Part shown: piece by piece, positions 36,447 to 45,476 of the stretch
Layout of the letters: each line of letters starts with the position of its first letter
Numbering within the stretch: the stretch's first letter is position 1
Assembly: GCF_037860835.1 (NCBI RefSeq)
Contig: NZ_JBBEOG010000001.1
Coordinates: 248,001 to 312,000, forward strand
Reading direction: 5' to 3'
Source of the DNA: Aquipuribacter nitratireducens
GTDB lineage: Bacteria; Actinomycetota; Actinomycetes; Actinomycetales; JBBAYJ01
DNA: 64,000 bases
Translations under genes and position numbers: made by a program
Notes under the pieces: generated by a model
The model's database searches: none
What the model was told of the DNA's origin: nothing
What the model saw: only the letters and a program-made list of their open reading frames with translations

Positions 36447-36786
36447 GTGGTTCCTTCCCCCGGGGCTGGTCGCGCACAGTGTGCTGCAGGTCTCGCTCCG
36501 TGCGCGCCGAATCGAGCGGATCGGTGGCAGTTCGCTGCTGTACCGGTTGAACGCCACGTGGACGTGGACTCGGCAGATCCGGCAGCGGTGCAGAAGAAGA
36601 CCTTCTCCCACGGGCTGGGCCCTGGGCCGGTGGCAGCTACGTCAGGGCGCCTCCGTGGCCCGAATGCACTCGTCTTCGCCGTGCAGCTACGCAGGCGCTC
36701 CCGCCCATCGCCCGATGGGTCGACCCTGGACGACTATGGCGGCGAGGCACCACGTTCTGTCCCGCCCTTCCGGCATCCTCAGCGGT
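36447..36786. promoter_or_regulatory. Divergent intergenic region between the DUF4011/DISARM and Wadjet operons
   Basis: No gene is evident in these 340 bases. Both defence operons must be initiated here or nearby. A 16-base palindrome, CCCATCG (36704-36710) and CGATGGG (36713-36719), lies 68 bases before the jetA GTG and is the best operator candidate. I could not pick convincing -35/-10 pairs for either direction. Confidence 0.45.
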
Positions 36787-38217
36787 GTGGAGCACGACGA
36801 GCTGGACAGCCTGCGCCGCCACCCGGCGTGGCGGCTGCTCAGCGCCGACAGCGCCCCGCTCGTGCTGGACGTACTCGGAGCGGTCTTCGTCGACTCTGGC
36901 GGCGGCCCGATGGCCGAGACCGACCTGGTCCAGCGGGTCGACGACCACCTGTTCGCCCTGTCCCGCACCTGCCCAGGGCGCTACCCCCGCCCCGCCCTGG
37001 AGTACGTCCGGGACTGGGCCGAGCCGGGCAAGGGCTGGCTGCGAGCCTTCTACCCGCCGGGCAGCGACGGCCGCCACTACGACGTCACGCCCGCCGTGGA
37101 GAAGGCGCTGCGGTTCCTCGACGGCCTGCGGGCCCGGTCTTTCGTCGGGACCGAGTCGCGGCTCGACGCCATCGTCACGCTGCTGCGCGACCTTGCCCTG
37201 GGCAGCGAGCCGGACACTGAGCGGCGCCTTTCCGAATTGGAGCGGCGCCGGGCCGAGCTCGACCGGGAGATCGAGGCCGTGCGCACCGGCCGCAGCCCGC
37301 TGCTGAGCGACACCGCTCAGGCGGAGCGCTTCGATCAGGTGACGCGCCTCGCCGTGGACCTGCTGTCGGACTTCCGTCAGGTGGAGGAGAATTTCCGCAC
37401 CCTCGACCGGCAGCTGCGCGAGCGGGTGACCCGGTGGGAGGGGCCGAAGGCGGGGCTGCTGGACGAGATCGTCGGATCCAGGGCCGGGATCGCCGAGTCC
37501 GACCAGGGTCGCAGCTTCCACGCCTTCTTCGACTTCCTGCTGTCCAGCAGCCGGCAGGAGGAGTTCCGCGAGCTCCTCGCGCAGGTGCACGACCGCGCCG
37601 GCGCCCCCTCCGGCGCGCGCACCCGGCGCGTCCATCACGATTGGCTTGCCGCCGGGCAGCGCACTCAGGAGACCGTCCGGTCGCTGTCGGAGCAGCTCCG
37701 CCGCTTCGTGGACGACCAGACTTGGCTGGAGAACCGGCGTGTCCTCGATCTCGTCCGCTCGATCGAGCAGCACGCCCTCGCCCTGCGCGACACCGGTCCT
37801 ATCCCGGTCGCAGCGGACCTCCCCGACACCCATCCGAGCCTCGTGCTGCCCATGGAGCGCCCGCTCTACCGGCCCAGGACGAAGGCCGCGGTCGCGAGCG
37901 ACGACGTGGTCGAGGCCGACGCGGTACTCGACGCCACGGCTCTGTTCGAGCAGGTCGTCGTCGACCGCGAGCGGCTCGTGGGCGCTGTCGGCAGCAGCCT
38001 GGCGGGCGCCGAGCAGGTGCCTCTCGCCGCCGTGGTCGGGCGGCACCCGCTGCGCGAAGGGCTCGCGGAGCTCGTCGCCTACTACACGCTGTCGGCGGCC
38101 GCCGACACGACCTTCGACTCCGTGGTCGACGACACCGCTACCGACCGGATCGGCTGGACCGACCGCGACGGCGTCGACCGCGTGGCGACCGTCCCGAGGC
38201 TGGTGTTCACACGATGA
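36787..38217 (+). CDS. jetA: Wadjet protein JetA (DUF3375), kleisin-like subunit
   Basis: A 476-residue protein from GTG 36787; an upstream ATG at 36738 is possible but reads poorly. The opening LDSLRRHPAWRLLSADSAPLVLDVLGAVFVD, the SELERRRAELDREIEAV coiled segment, and the C-terminal VDDTATDRIGWTDRDGV match DUF3375. In Wadjet, JetA is the kleisin-type subunit that bridges the JetC SMC dimer and carries JetB. It shares ATGA with jetB. All four genes overlap by 4 bases, so equal coordinated translation is expected. DUF3375 with DUF4194 fits the type I arrangement as I remember it. Confidence 0.93.
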   Translation: MEHDELDSLRRHPAWRLLSADSAPLVLDVLGAVFVDSGGGPMAETDLVQRVDDHLFALSRTCPGRYPRPALEYVRDWAEPGKGWLRAFYPPGSDGRHYDVTPAVEKALRFLDGLRARSFVGTESRLDAIVTLLRDLALGSEPDTERRLSELERRRAELDREIEAVRTGRSPLLSDTAQAERFDQVTRLAVDLLSDFRQVEENFRTLDRQLRERVTRWEGPKAGLLDEIVGSRAGIAESDQGRSFHAFFDFLLSSSRQEEFRELLAQVHDRAGAPSGARTRRVHHDWLAAGQRTQETVRSLSEQLRRFVDDQTWLENRRVLDLVRSIEQHALALRDTGPIPVAADLPDTHPSLVLPMERPLYRPRTKAAVASDDVVEADAVLDATALFEQVVVDRERLVGAVGSSLAGAEQVPLAAVVGRHPLREGLAELVAYYTLSAAADTTFDSVVDDTATDRIGWTDRDGVDRVATVPRLVFTR

Positions 38218-38819
38218 GCGGACGCCCGAGCCCGCGCGGCGAGCTCGACCTGTCCCTGGTGCTGGTCTCCCTCTACAAGGGCGTCGTGCAGCGCGACACG
38301 CACGAGCGCGCCTGGCAGCACCTGCTCCACCTGCAGCCGCAGGTCCGCGACCACGTTGGGGTCGTGGGCCTCCAGCTCGTGGTCGACGAGTCCGAGGGGT
38401 ACGCCTACCTGCGGCAGCGCCCCGAGGACGACGACGCCACGACGGACGCGCCGCGCCTCGTGGCGCGCCGGCAGCTGTCGTTCCCGGTCAGCTTGCTGCT
38501 CGCGCTGCTGCGGCGCCGTCTCGCCCTGCACGACGCCGAGGGCGGCGACGTCCGGCTCGTGCTCACGCGGGAGCAGATGGTCGAGATGGTGCGGGTGTTC
38601 GTGCCCGAGAGCAGCAACGACGCCCGGGTCGTGGACCAGGTGGAGACGAGCATCGCAAAGGTGGTGGAGCTGGGCTTCTTGCGACGCCTGCCCGGCGACG
38701 ACGGCGCCCTCGAGGTCCGTCGCATCCTCAAGTCATTCGTGGATGCCGAGTGGCTGCACGACTTCGACGCGAGGCTCGCGGCCTACCGCGACGTCCTGGC
38801 GGGTCAGGAGACCGCATGA
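38214..38819 (+). CDS. jetB: Wadjet protein JetB (DUF4194), KITE-like subunit
   Basis: A 201-residue protein starting within the jetA stop (ATGA). LDLSLVLVSLYKGVVQRDTHERAWQHLL, GYAYLRQRPED, SFPVSLLLALLRRRLALHD and RRILKSFVDAEWLHDFDARLAAYRD are all DUF4194 features, a tandem winged-helix fold like MksE or ScpB. JetB dimers bind JetA within the loop-extruding complex. The product has normal length and no disrupted motif. It also shares ATGA with jetC. Confidence 0.93.
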   Translation: MSGRPSPRGELDLSLVLVSLYKGVVQRDTHERAWQHLLHLQPQVRDHVGVVGLQLVVDESEGYAYLRQRPEDDDATTDAPRLVARRQLSFPVSLLLALLRRRLALHDAEGGDVRLVLTREQMVEMVRVFVPESSNDARVVDQVETSIAKVVELGFLRRLPGDDGALEVRRILKSFVDAEWLHDFDARLAAYRDVLAGQETA

Positions 38820-41800
38820 CGCTCTTCCCCGTGACGGACCTCGAGGTGCGCGACTCCGCTCGCAGCGCACCGGGCTTCCGGCTGCACCGGCTGGAGGTCC
38901 TCAACTGGGGGACCTTTGACGGCGCGGTCTGGTCGCTGACGGCCAACGGCCACGACACCCTGCTCACCGGCGACATCGGGTCCGGCAAGTCCACCCTGGT
39001 GGACGCCGTGACGACGCTGCTGCTGCCGCCGCACCGGATCGCCTACAACCGGGCGGCCGGGGCGGAGACGCGCGAGCGCGACCTGCGCTCCTACGTCGAG
39101 GGCCACTACACGTCCCGCCGCCATGAGGAGACCGGCTTCAGCCGTCCGGTCGGGCTGCGCGGCGGCAGCACGTACTCGGTGCTGCTCGGCTGCTTCGCCA
39201 ACCCGGGCCTGAGCCGGACCGTAACGCTCGCGCAAGTGTTCTGGCTGCGGGAGGGGCACGGCGGCCAGCCCGAGCGGTACTACGTCGTCTCCGACACGGG
39301 GCTCACGATCGCGGGCGACCTGGCGGGCTTCGGCGGCGACCCGGTCGATCTCAAGCGGCGGCTGCGGCGCGAGGGCCACCACGTGAGCGACAGCTACCCC
39401 GGCTACGGCACTGAGCTCCGGCGCCGGCTCGGCGTGCCCGGCGAGCAGGCCCTGGAGCTCTTCCACCAGACGGTCTCCATGAAGTCCGTGGGCGACCTCA
39501 ACGAGTTCGTCCGGCGCCACATGCTCGAGCCGCTGGACACGACGGCCCAAGTCCAGGGGCTCGTCCGCCACTACGAGGACCTGACGCGGGCGCACGAGGC
39601 CGTCCTGCTGGCGCGGGCCCAGCTCGACTCGCTCGCCCCGGTGCTCGGCACCGCCGACGACCTCGACGCCGTCACCGCAGGGGTGGAGTCCGACACGCAG
39701 CGGCGAGACGCCGTGCCGTTCTGGGCGGCCGACCGGGGCCGTCGCGCGCGCGAGCGCCAGCTCGTCGCATGCCAGGACCGTCTCGGCAGGATCAGCGAGC
39801 AGCTGCGGGACGTGGACCACGAGCGCAGGCAGCGCTCGGAGCTGAGCGACCAGCTGCTGGCCGAGCGCGCCGGCCACGGCGGGGACCGCCTCGCGGCCAT
39901 CGAGCTCGACAAGGACGCCACGGCCCGGCAGCGAGACGAGCGCCGGCGCCGGCACCGTGACGTCGGCGACGACCTCGCCCGCCTCGATCTTCCGGGTTTG
40001 GGCGAGGCGGAGGCCTGGCCGCGCCGACTCGGCGAGGTCGAGCAGGCGCGGACCGCCGCCCACGAAGCCAGGGAGAGGCTGCAGGAGGAGCGCACCAAGC
40101 TGGAGGTGCGCCGGCAGGAAACCACTCGGGAGTTGGACGAAGTCGACGCCGAATTGACCAGCCTCCGGTCCAGGCAGAGCGCGCTGCCCCGGGAGTCGCT
40201 GGAGCAAAGGAGAAGGCTTTGCGAGGGCGCCGGCCTGGCGGTCGAGGAGCTGCCGTTCGTCGGCGAGCTGGTCCGGGTGCGGGAGGGGCGCGAGGAGTGG
40301 GAGGGCGCCGCCGAGCGGCTCCTGCGCGGCTTCGCACTGTCGCTGCTGGTCCCCGCACACGCCTACCAGCGGGTCGCGCGCTGGGTCGACGCAACGGACC
40401 TGCGGGGACGGCTCGTCTACCTACGGGTGCCCGAGCGGGCCGAATCCAGGCCACTGCCCGAGGCCGACGACGGTCACGGCGCGGTCCGACTGTGGCAGCA
40501 GCTCGAGGTGCGTCGCGACGGACCTGGCGGAGGGTCGCTCGGCGAGTGGGTCCAGGGCGAGCTCGCACGCCGCGCGTCGCACGTCTGCGTGGCCGACGCG
40601 GCGGAGTTCCGCGCGCACGAGCGTGCCATCACCGCTCGCGGTCAGGTCAAGCATGACCGCACGCGGCACGAGAAGGACGACCGCCGCGGCATCGGCCAGC
40701 GCAGCAGTTATGTGCTCGGCTGGTCCAACCGGCGCAAGATGGACGCCCTGCTGGAAGAGCATCAACGGCTGCGCGGCCTCCTCGACGCATGCAAGGAGGA
40801 ACAGCTCGGCCTCGGCAGGCGGGACCGCGGCCTCCGCGAGCGCGAGGATGCGTGTGCCCGGCTGAGGCCGGTGCGGGTCGACGACATCGACTGGTGGTCG
40901 GCCGTCCGGCGCATCGACGAGCTGGAGCGGGAGGCCGAGCGGCTCCGGGCCGCCTCCACCGAGCTCAGGCGGGTCGATGAGGAGCTCGCGGTGTGCCGAG
41001 CGGCCCTGGCGGACCTCGACGAGCGCCGCTCCACGCTGGACCGCGAGCACGGCCAGGTGGAGCAGGCGCGAGGCCAGGCCGAGCGTGACATGGACGCCGC
41101 CGATCGTGTGCTCCAGCGGTCCGGAGCGGAGGCGGCCCGCGGCGTGTTCGCAGAGCTCGACGAGGCGGCTGCCCGCGCGGGAGCGGATCTGGCCGACGAT
41201 CGGGATCCTGCCGACCTGTGCAGTGCCATCGAGGACGCAGGAGCGGCGCTGGGCGTGGCCTACGCCGAGGCCCTCGACCGCCGCCTCAAGCGGCAGAGCA
41301 GCCTCACCGCGACCCTGGTCCGTCAGATGGGCGACTTCCGCCGCACCTACCCGCAGGCCACGGAGGAGCTCGACGACTCCGCTGCGGCGGTGCCCGGCTA
41401 CCGCGAGCTGCACGTGCGGCTCCGCGACGACGATCTCCCACGCTTCGAGCAGCAGTTCCGCAGCTACCTCACAACCAACGCGATCCGGGAGATCGCCGGC
41501 TTCCACTCCAGGCTGCGCCAGCACGAAGAGCTGCTCCGCGACCGAGTCGGGCTCATCAACGACTCCCTCGCGGGCATCGAGTACAACCCCGGCCGCTACA
41601 TACGCCTGCTCGTCGAGCGCACCCCGAATACCGAGGTCCGGCAGTTCCTCGAGGATCTCCGGGCCTGCACCGACGGCGCCCTCGACGACGACGGCGGCCA
41701 GGAGTACGCCGAGCGAGCCTTCGAGCAGGTGCGGCTCATCGTCGAGCGCTTCCGCGGCCGCGAAGGGCACACCGAGGCCGACCGCGCCTGGACTCAGCGG

Positions 41801-42259
41801 GTCACCGACGTCCGCAACTGGTGCGTCTTCGCCGCGTCCGAGCGATGGCGCGACGACGACAGCGAGCACGAGCACTACACCGACTCCGGCGGGAAGTCTG
41901 GCGGCCAGAAGGAGAAGCTCGCCTACACGATCCTGGCGGCCTCCCTCGCATACCAGTTCGCGATCGAGTGGGGCGCCGCGACGTCTCCTGGGTTTCGGTT
42001 CGTCGTCATCGACGAGGCCTTCGGACGCGGCTCGGACGAGTCCACCCGGTATGCCCTGCGGCTGTTCGCCCGGCTGGGGCTCCAGCTGCTGGTGGTCACG
42101 CCGCTGCAGAAGATTCACGTGATCGAGCCGCACGTGTCCGTGGTGGGCCTCGTCGACAACATCGAGGGCCGCCAGTCGCGGCTGCGCACCATGACCATCG
42201 AGGAGTACCGCAGCGAGCGCGAGGCCCACCGGCAGCGGCAGGGCGTCGTCGCCGGGTGA
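38816..42259 (+). CDS. jetC: Wadjet protein JetC, SMC-like ATPase
   Basis: A 1147-residue SMC/MukB-like ATPase. The N-terminal head has FRLHRLEVLNWGTFDG and the Walker A loop GDIGSGKST (residues 52-60). A long Glu/Arg/Leu-rich coiled coil spans about residues 270-900, with a hinge-like globular section near 470-620. The C-terminal head has SGGKSGGQKEKLAYTILAASLAYQF (ABC signature) and FVVIDEAFGRGSDESTRYAL (Walker B). JetC uses ATP to extrude DNA loops and recognise small circular DNA. It shares start/stop bases with jetB and jetD. Confidence 0.94.
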   Translation: MTLFPVTDLEVRDSARSAPGFRLHRLEVLNWGTFDGAVWSLTANGHDTLLTGDIGSGKSTLVDAVTTLLLPPHRIAYNRAAGAETRERDLRSYVEGHYTSRRHEETGFSRPVGLRGGSTYSVLLGCFANPGLSRTVTLAQVFWLREGHGGQPERYYVVSDTGLTIAGDLAGFGGDPVDLKRRLRREGHHVSDSYPGYGTELRRRLGVPGEQALELFHQTVSMKSVGDLNEFVRRHMLEPLDTTAQVQGLVRHYEDLTRAHEAVLLARAQLDSLAPVLGTADDLDAVTAGVESDTQRRDAVPFWAADRGRRARERQLVACQDRLGRISEQLRDVDHERRQRSELSDQLLAERAGHGGDRLAAIELDKDATARQRDERRRRHRDVGDDLARLDLPGLGEAEAWPRRLGEVEQARTAAHEARERLQEERTKLEVRRQETTRELDEVDAELTSLRSRQSALPRESLEQRRRLCEGAGLAVEELPFVGELVRVREGREEWEGAAERLLRGFALSLLVPAHAYQRVARWVDATDLRGRLVYLRVPERAESRPLPEADDGHGAVRLWQQLEVRRDGPGGGSLGEWVQGELARRASHVCVADAAEFRAHERAITARGQVKHDRTRHEKDDRRGIGQRSSYVLGWSNRRKMDALLEEHQRLRGLLDACKEEQLGLGRRDRGLREREDACARLRPVRVDDIDWWSAVRRIDELEREAERLRAASTELRRVDEELAVCRAALADLDERRSTLDREHGQVEQARGQAERDMDAADRVLQRSGAEAARGVFAELDEAAARAGADLADDRDPADLCSAIEDAGAALGVAYAEALDRRLKRQSSLTATLVRQMGDFRRTYPQATEELDDSAAAVPGYRELHVRLRDDDLPRFEQQFRSYLTTNAIREIAGFHSRLRQHEELLRDRVGLINDSLAGIEYNPGRYIRLLVERTPNTEVRQFLEDLRACTDGALDDDGGQEYAERAFEQVRLIVERFRGREGHTEADRAWTQRVTDVRNWCVFAASERWRDDDSEHEHYTDSGGKSGGQKEKLAYTILAASLAYQFAIEWGAATSPGFRFVVIDEAFGRGSDESTRYALRLFARLGLQLLVVTPLQKIHVIEPHVSVVGLVDNIEGRQSRLRTMTIEEYRSEREAHRQRQGVVAG

Positions 42260-43449
42260 GCGCCGCGGCCCGCTGGACCACGCGCGCCGACGTCGTCGCC
42301 GCCCTGCGGCGCCGGTGGGACCGGGGTGAGTGGTTGCTCGCCGCGGTCGATGAGGCGCCCTTCGCGCCTGTCGCGATCCCCTTGCGGAGGCCCACGGCGA
42401 CGCAGGTTCGCGACCGCTTTGACGAGTGCCTCGAGTGGGTCGAGGGCTGGCGCGACGAGCGCGCCCGCCCGCTTCGCATCGACAGGTCGCCGGTCGGGGG
42501 ACGGGTGTCGGGGGTGCAGCATCTCCCGGCCCACGCAACTCTGGACTCGGTCGCCGACCTGGTCAGGCTCCTCGGCCGCGGGCCCGAGGTGCAGGCCTTC
42601 CGTGGCGTGCTCGACGCCACTCGCGAGCACGACCCCGAAGTGCTGCCGTGGGTCTGTGCCCGGGGCCGGGCACTGCTCCCGCACGCCGAGGAGTGGCCAT
42701 CGGTTCTGCGCGCCCTCGCCTGGCTGCGCGATCCCGTCAACGCTGGCCGCTACCTCCGCGAGATCCAGGCGCCGGGTGTGGACACCAAACTGGTGGAGCG
42801 GCACCGCCCCGTGCTGGCCGCCCTGCTCGAAGCCACCCTGCCGCGGGAGCGGATCGACCGGTCGGCCCCGAGGGCCGACATCGCGACCCGGTTCGGGTTC
42901 GCGCGCCGGCCGGTGCTCGTGCGCTGGCGGTGGCTGTCGCCCCCGCCGCCTGGCTGGTCCTACGGGGACCAGGCCATCCGCGCCGATGAGCTGGCGGCCG
43001 CGCCGCCCCCGGCTCGGACCATCGTCGTGGTCGAGAACGAGGTGACGTTCCTCGCTCTCCCCGCGCTGCCGAACACGGCGGCCGTGTGGGGCAAGGGCTA
43101 CTCGCTGGACGGCCTCCGCGAGCAGCGCTGGCTGGCCGACAGGCGCGTCCTGTACGCAGGCGACCTCGACACCCACGGCTTCGCCATTCTCGACCGGCTC
43201 CGCTCGTGGTTCCCCGACGTGGTGTCCGTCGCCATGAACGAGCGGACTCTCTTGGCCCACCGGGACCGATGGGGTCAGGAGCCCAGCCCCTCGCGCGCCG
43301 AGCTCACACACCTGAGCCGCGAGGAGGTCGCCCTGTACCGGGACCTGCGCGACGACCGCATGGGACCCGCCGTCAGGCTCGAGCAGGAGCGCATCGACTT
43401 CGGTTGGCTATTGGCCGAACTTCGAGCCGCGATAGGCAGGTCGTTGTGA
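42256..43449 (+). CDS. jetD: Wadjet nuclease JetD (DUF3322/DUF2220, TOPRIM)
   Basis: A 397-residue protein starting with a GTG inside the jetC stop. The N-terminal half (DVVAALRRRWDRGEWL, then RDRFDECLEWVEGW) is DUF3322. The C-terminal half is a topoisomerase VI-like TOPRIM domain: IVVVENEVTFLALP with Glu260, and YAGDLDTHGFAILDRLR with Asp303 and Asp305. These acidic residues bind metal for plasmid cleavage after JetABC loads. The product appears intact, so the Wadjet system should be functional. Confidence 0.93.
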   Translation: MSAAARWTTRADVVAALRRRWDRGEWLLAAVDEAPFAPVAIPLRRPTATQVRDRFDECLEWVEGWRDERARPLRIDRSPVGGRVSGVQHLPAHATLDSVADLVRLLGRGPEVQAFRGVLDATREHDPEVLPWVCARGRALLPHAEEWPSVLRALAWLRDPVNAGRYLREIQAPGVDTKLVERHRPVLAALLEATLPRERIDRSAPRADIATRFGFARRPVLVRWRWLSPPPPGWSYGDQAIRADELAAAPPPARTIVVVENEVTFLALPALPNTAAVWGKGYSLDGLREQRWLADRRVLYAGDLDTHGFAILDRLRSWFPDVVSVAMNERTLLAHRDRWGQEPSPSRAELTHLSREEVALYRDLRDDRMGPAVRLEQERIDFGWLLAELRAAIGRSL

Positions 43450-43560
43450 CCCTCGCTTTCTCCGCTCCGCGAACCGAACCCGTGCCGAATGGGCACTTTG
43501 CCTGCAACGCTTACCGGCGTCGAGTCGCACTGACCGCCATGCCGGTGGGGGTGTGGTGAC

Positions 43561-44478
43561 GTGGCAGCCCGGTGCATCCCGGAACAGCCGTCGTTCGCCT
43601 CGGACGCGGAGCGGGTGGTGTGGGAACGCCTGCGCGAGCAGCTGCCGGACGACGCCGTGCTCTTCGCGAACCGTCGCCTCACCGACCGCGACGGCGACTG
43701 CGAGGCCGACCTCGTCGTCGCATGGCCCGACGTCGGCCTCGCGCTGGTCGAGGTGAAGGGCGGGCACGTCGCGCTCGACGTCGACGGGCGCTGGCACCAG
43801 ACCGACCGGCACGACGACCGCTCCGTCGACCCGGTCCTCCAGGCGCAGCGCTGCCGGTACGCACTGCGCGAGTACCTCGACCAGCACCCGCGCTGGTCGG
43901 CCGGGCACGTGCGCGCCCAGCACGTCGTCGCGTTCCCGTGGACCCGCGTGCCCGAGGACCGCGTGACGACCGACTGCCCCCGGTGGCGGGTCCTCGACCA
44001 GGACGACCTCGCGCACGCGGCCCGGCAGGTGGCCGCCGCCGTCGCGCAGGTCGGTCACGAAAGGGTGCCCGACGCAGGCGACGTCGCGCTGCTCGTCGAG
44101 TGTCTCGTGGGGCGTGGCGTGAGCCAGCGGGAGCTTCTGGCTGGCGAGGTCGACGCACACGAGACGCAGGTGGACCTGCTGACCGAGCAGCAGGCGAAGG
44201 TCCTCGACTACATCGCTGCGCTGCGACGGGTCGAGGTCCGCGGCGGCGCCGGCAGCGGCAAGACGTGGCTCGCCGTGGAGAAGGCGCGTCGGCTCGCGAA
44301 GGACAAGCAGCGCGTCGCACTGCTGTCGTACTCCCGCGGGCTCGCGATGTACCTGCGGGCGCGCTGCGACCAGCTGCCCCAGCGGGAGCGACCTGCCTAC
44401 GTCGGCACCTTCCACGAGCTGGCGCTCACGTGGGGCGCCGAGCGCGGCCCCGACGACGACCCGCAGTACCCGACGTAG
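43561..44478 (+). pseudogene. NERD-domain helicase, truncated after Walker A
   Basis: 305 residues are open from GTG 43561. The start ARCIPEQPSFASDAERVVWERLREQLPDD and CEADLVVAWPDVGLALVEVKGG form the NERD domain. QQAKVLDYIAALRRVEVRGGAGSGKTWLAVEKA is the SF1 helicase Walker A region. The frame stops right after FHELALTWGAERGPDDD, where family members continue for about another 250-300 residues with Walker B and motifs III-VI. None of these motifs occurs downstream. The gene therefore ends at a junction, probably a deletion, and cannot encode an active helicase. It lies 111 bases after jetD. Confidence 0.8.
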
Positions 44479-45224
44479 AGCTTCTCAAGTACCCGAAGGC
44501 CGCCTGGTCCGGTGTCGTCCGCGGCGAGTGGTTCGAGCTCCCCACGACAGGCGCGGCGCCGCTCGTGCGTCACGACGTCGTGAAGGACGTCGGTCGTCTC
44601 GAGCGGTGGGTGTCGGCCGCCGAGGACCGGGACGGCGCCGTCGTCGTCGTGACCAACGACTCGTACCTGTGGCGCATCGCGTCGCACGAGCGCGGCGGCA
44701 TCGACACCGACTTCCGCATCCACGAAGGTGCGACGCTGAGCGGGCGCAGACAGTGGGGACCCTGCGCCGGCGCGACGACCACGGCGAAGCGCGAGGCGCC
44801 GATCGATCTGGTCGGTCAATACGCCGCTCGCTGGCGGCCGTTCTCGACGCTGCCCGGAGATGGCAACACCGAGATGCGGGTGCTCGTGCTGCCGGTCGAC
44901 GTGCCGCCCGGCTCCGCCCCGCCGCCGGCCGTCGCTGTCGCCGACGAACGGCTCGACCGGGGACACCGTGGTGCCGCAGGGACCCGAGTGACGACCGGGA
45001 CGATCTGGCAGAAGCTCGAGCGTTGCGTCTCGGTCCTGCCCGAGCCGTTCACGCGTCAGGAGATCGTCTCGTGGTTCCGGCGTCACGAGCCGGACGTCAA
45101 GGAGCAGTCGCTGTCGCCGCACATCCAGATGGCCACGGCGGGGAAGGGCACCGGCATCTACGCCGGGCGCACGCCCCTGGTGGAGCGCATCGGCCACGGG
45201 CTCTACCGGCGGTACCGAGACTGA
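44472..45224 (+). pseudogene. 5'-truncated ORF with C-terminal winged-helix-like domain
   Basis: This frame opens at the break in the NERD gene without its own start codon there (DVELLKYPKAAWSGVVRGEWFE). GTG codons at 44565 and 44580 are possible internal starts. Codon bias is good to the stop, giving up to 250 residues. The last about 75 (IWQKLERCVSVLPEPFTRQEIVSWFRRHEPDVKEQSLSPHI, ending HGLYRRYRD) look like a small winged-helix domain often fused to restriction-type nucleases. The middle (GQYAARWRPFSTLPGDGNTEMRVLVLPV) was not recognised. It is probably the tail of a second defence gene left by the same deletion. Confidence 0.5.
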
Positions 45225-45435
45225 GGCACTTGGCCGTTCAGGGTGTGGCTGGAGCATTCACATCGCGTGGCGGGTGCGCCGCGGGTGGCTCGAGGCGTAC
45301 CGATCCTCTGCATCGGGCTCGCCATCGTCAGCCGGGGGGCTGCTTTTCCGTCGCCCGAGCAGCCGTGGCGACTACATCGGCGGACTACGGGACGGTCACG
45401 GCATTCGTGCGGTCCCTGACCGACGCCGTGCTACC

Positions 45436-45467
45436 GGTTGGGGCGCGAGCCGACCCGCGCCCCAACC
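45436..45467. terminator. Strong hairpin between convergent genes, probable bidirectional terminator
   Basis: GGTTGGGGCGCG (45436-45447) and CGCGCCCCAACC (45456-45467) pair perfectly over 12 bases with an 8-base loop. There is no T-run on either side, as is common for hairpins in high-GC actinobacteria. It lies 9 bases beyond the end of the DUF4190 gene, on its downstream side, and about 210 bases past the truncated ORF. The rest of 45225-45476 holds no convincing gene. Confidence 0.7.
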
Positions 45468-45476
45468 GTCACCACG

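Noticed and set aside
43482-43496. Small hairpin GTGCC-GAATG-GGCAC after jetD as a terminator
   Set aside because: The stem is only 5 base pairs and lacks a T-run; too weak to list as a feature.
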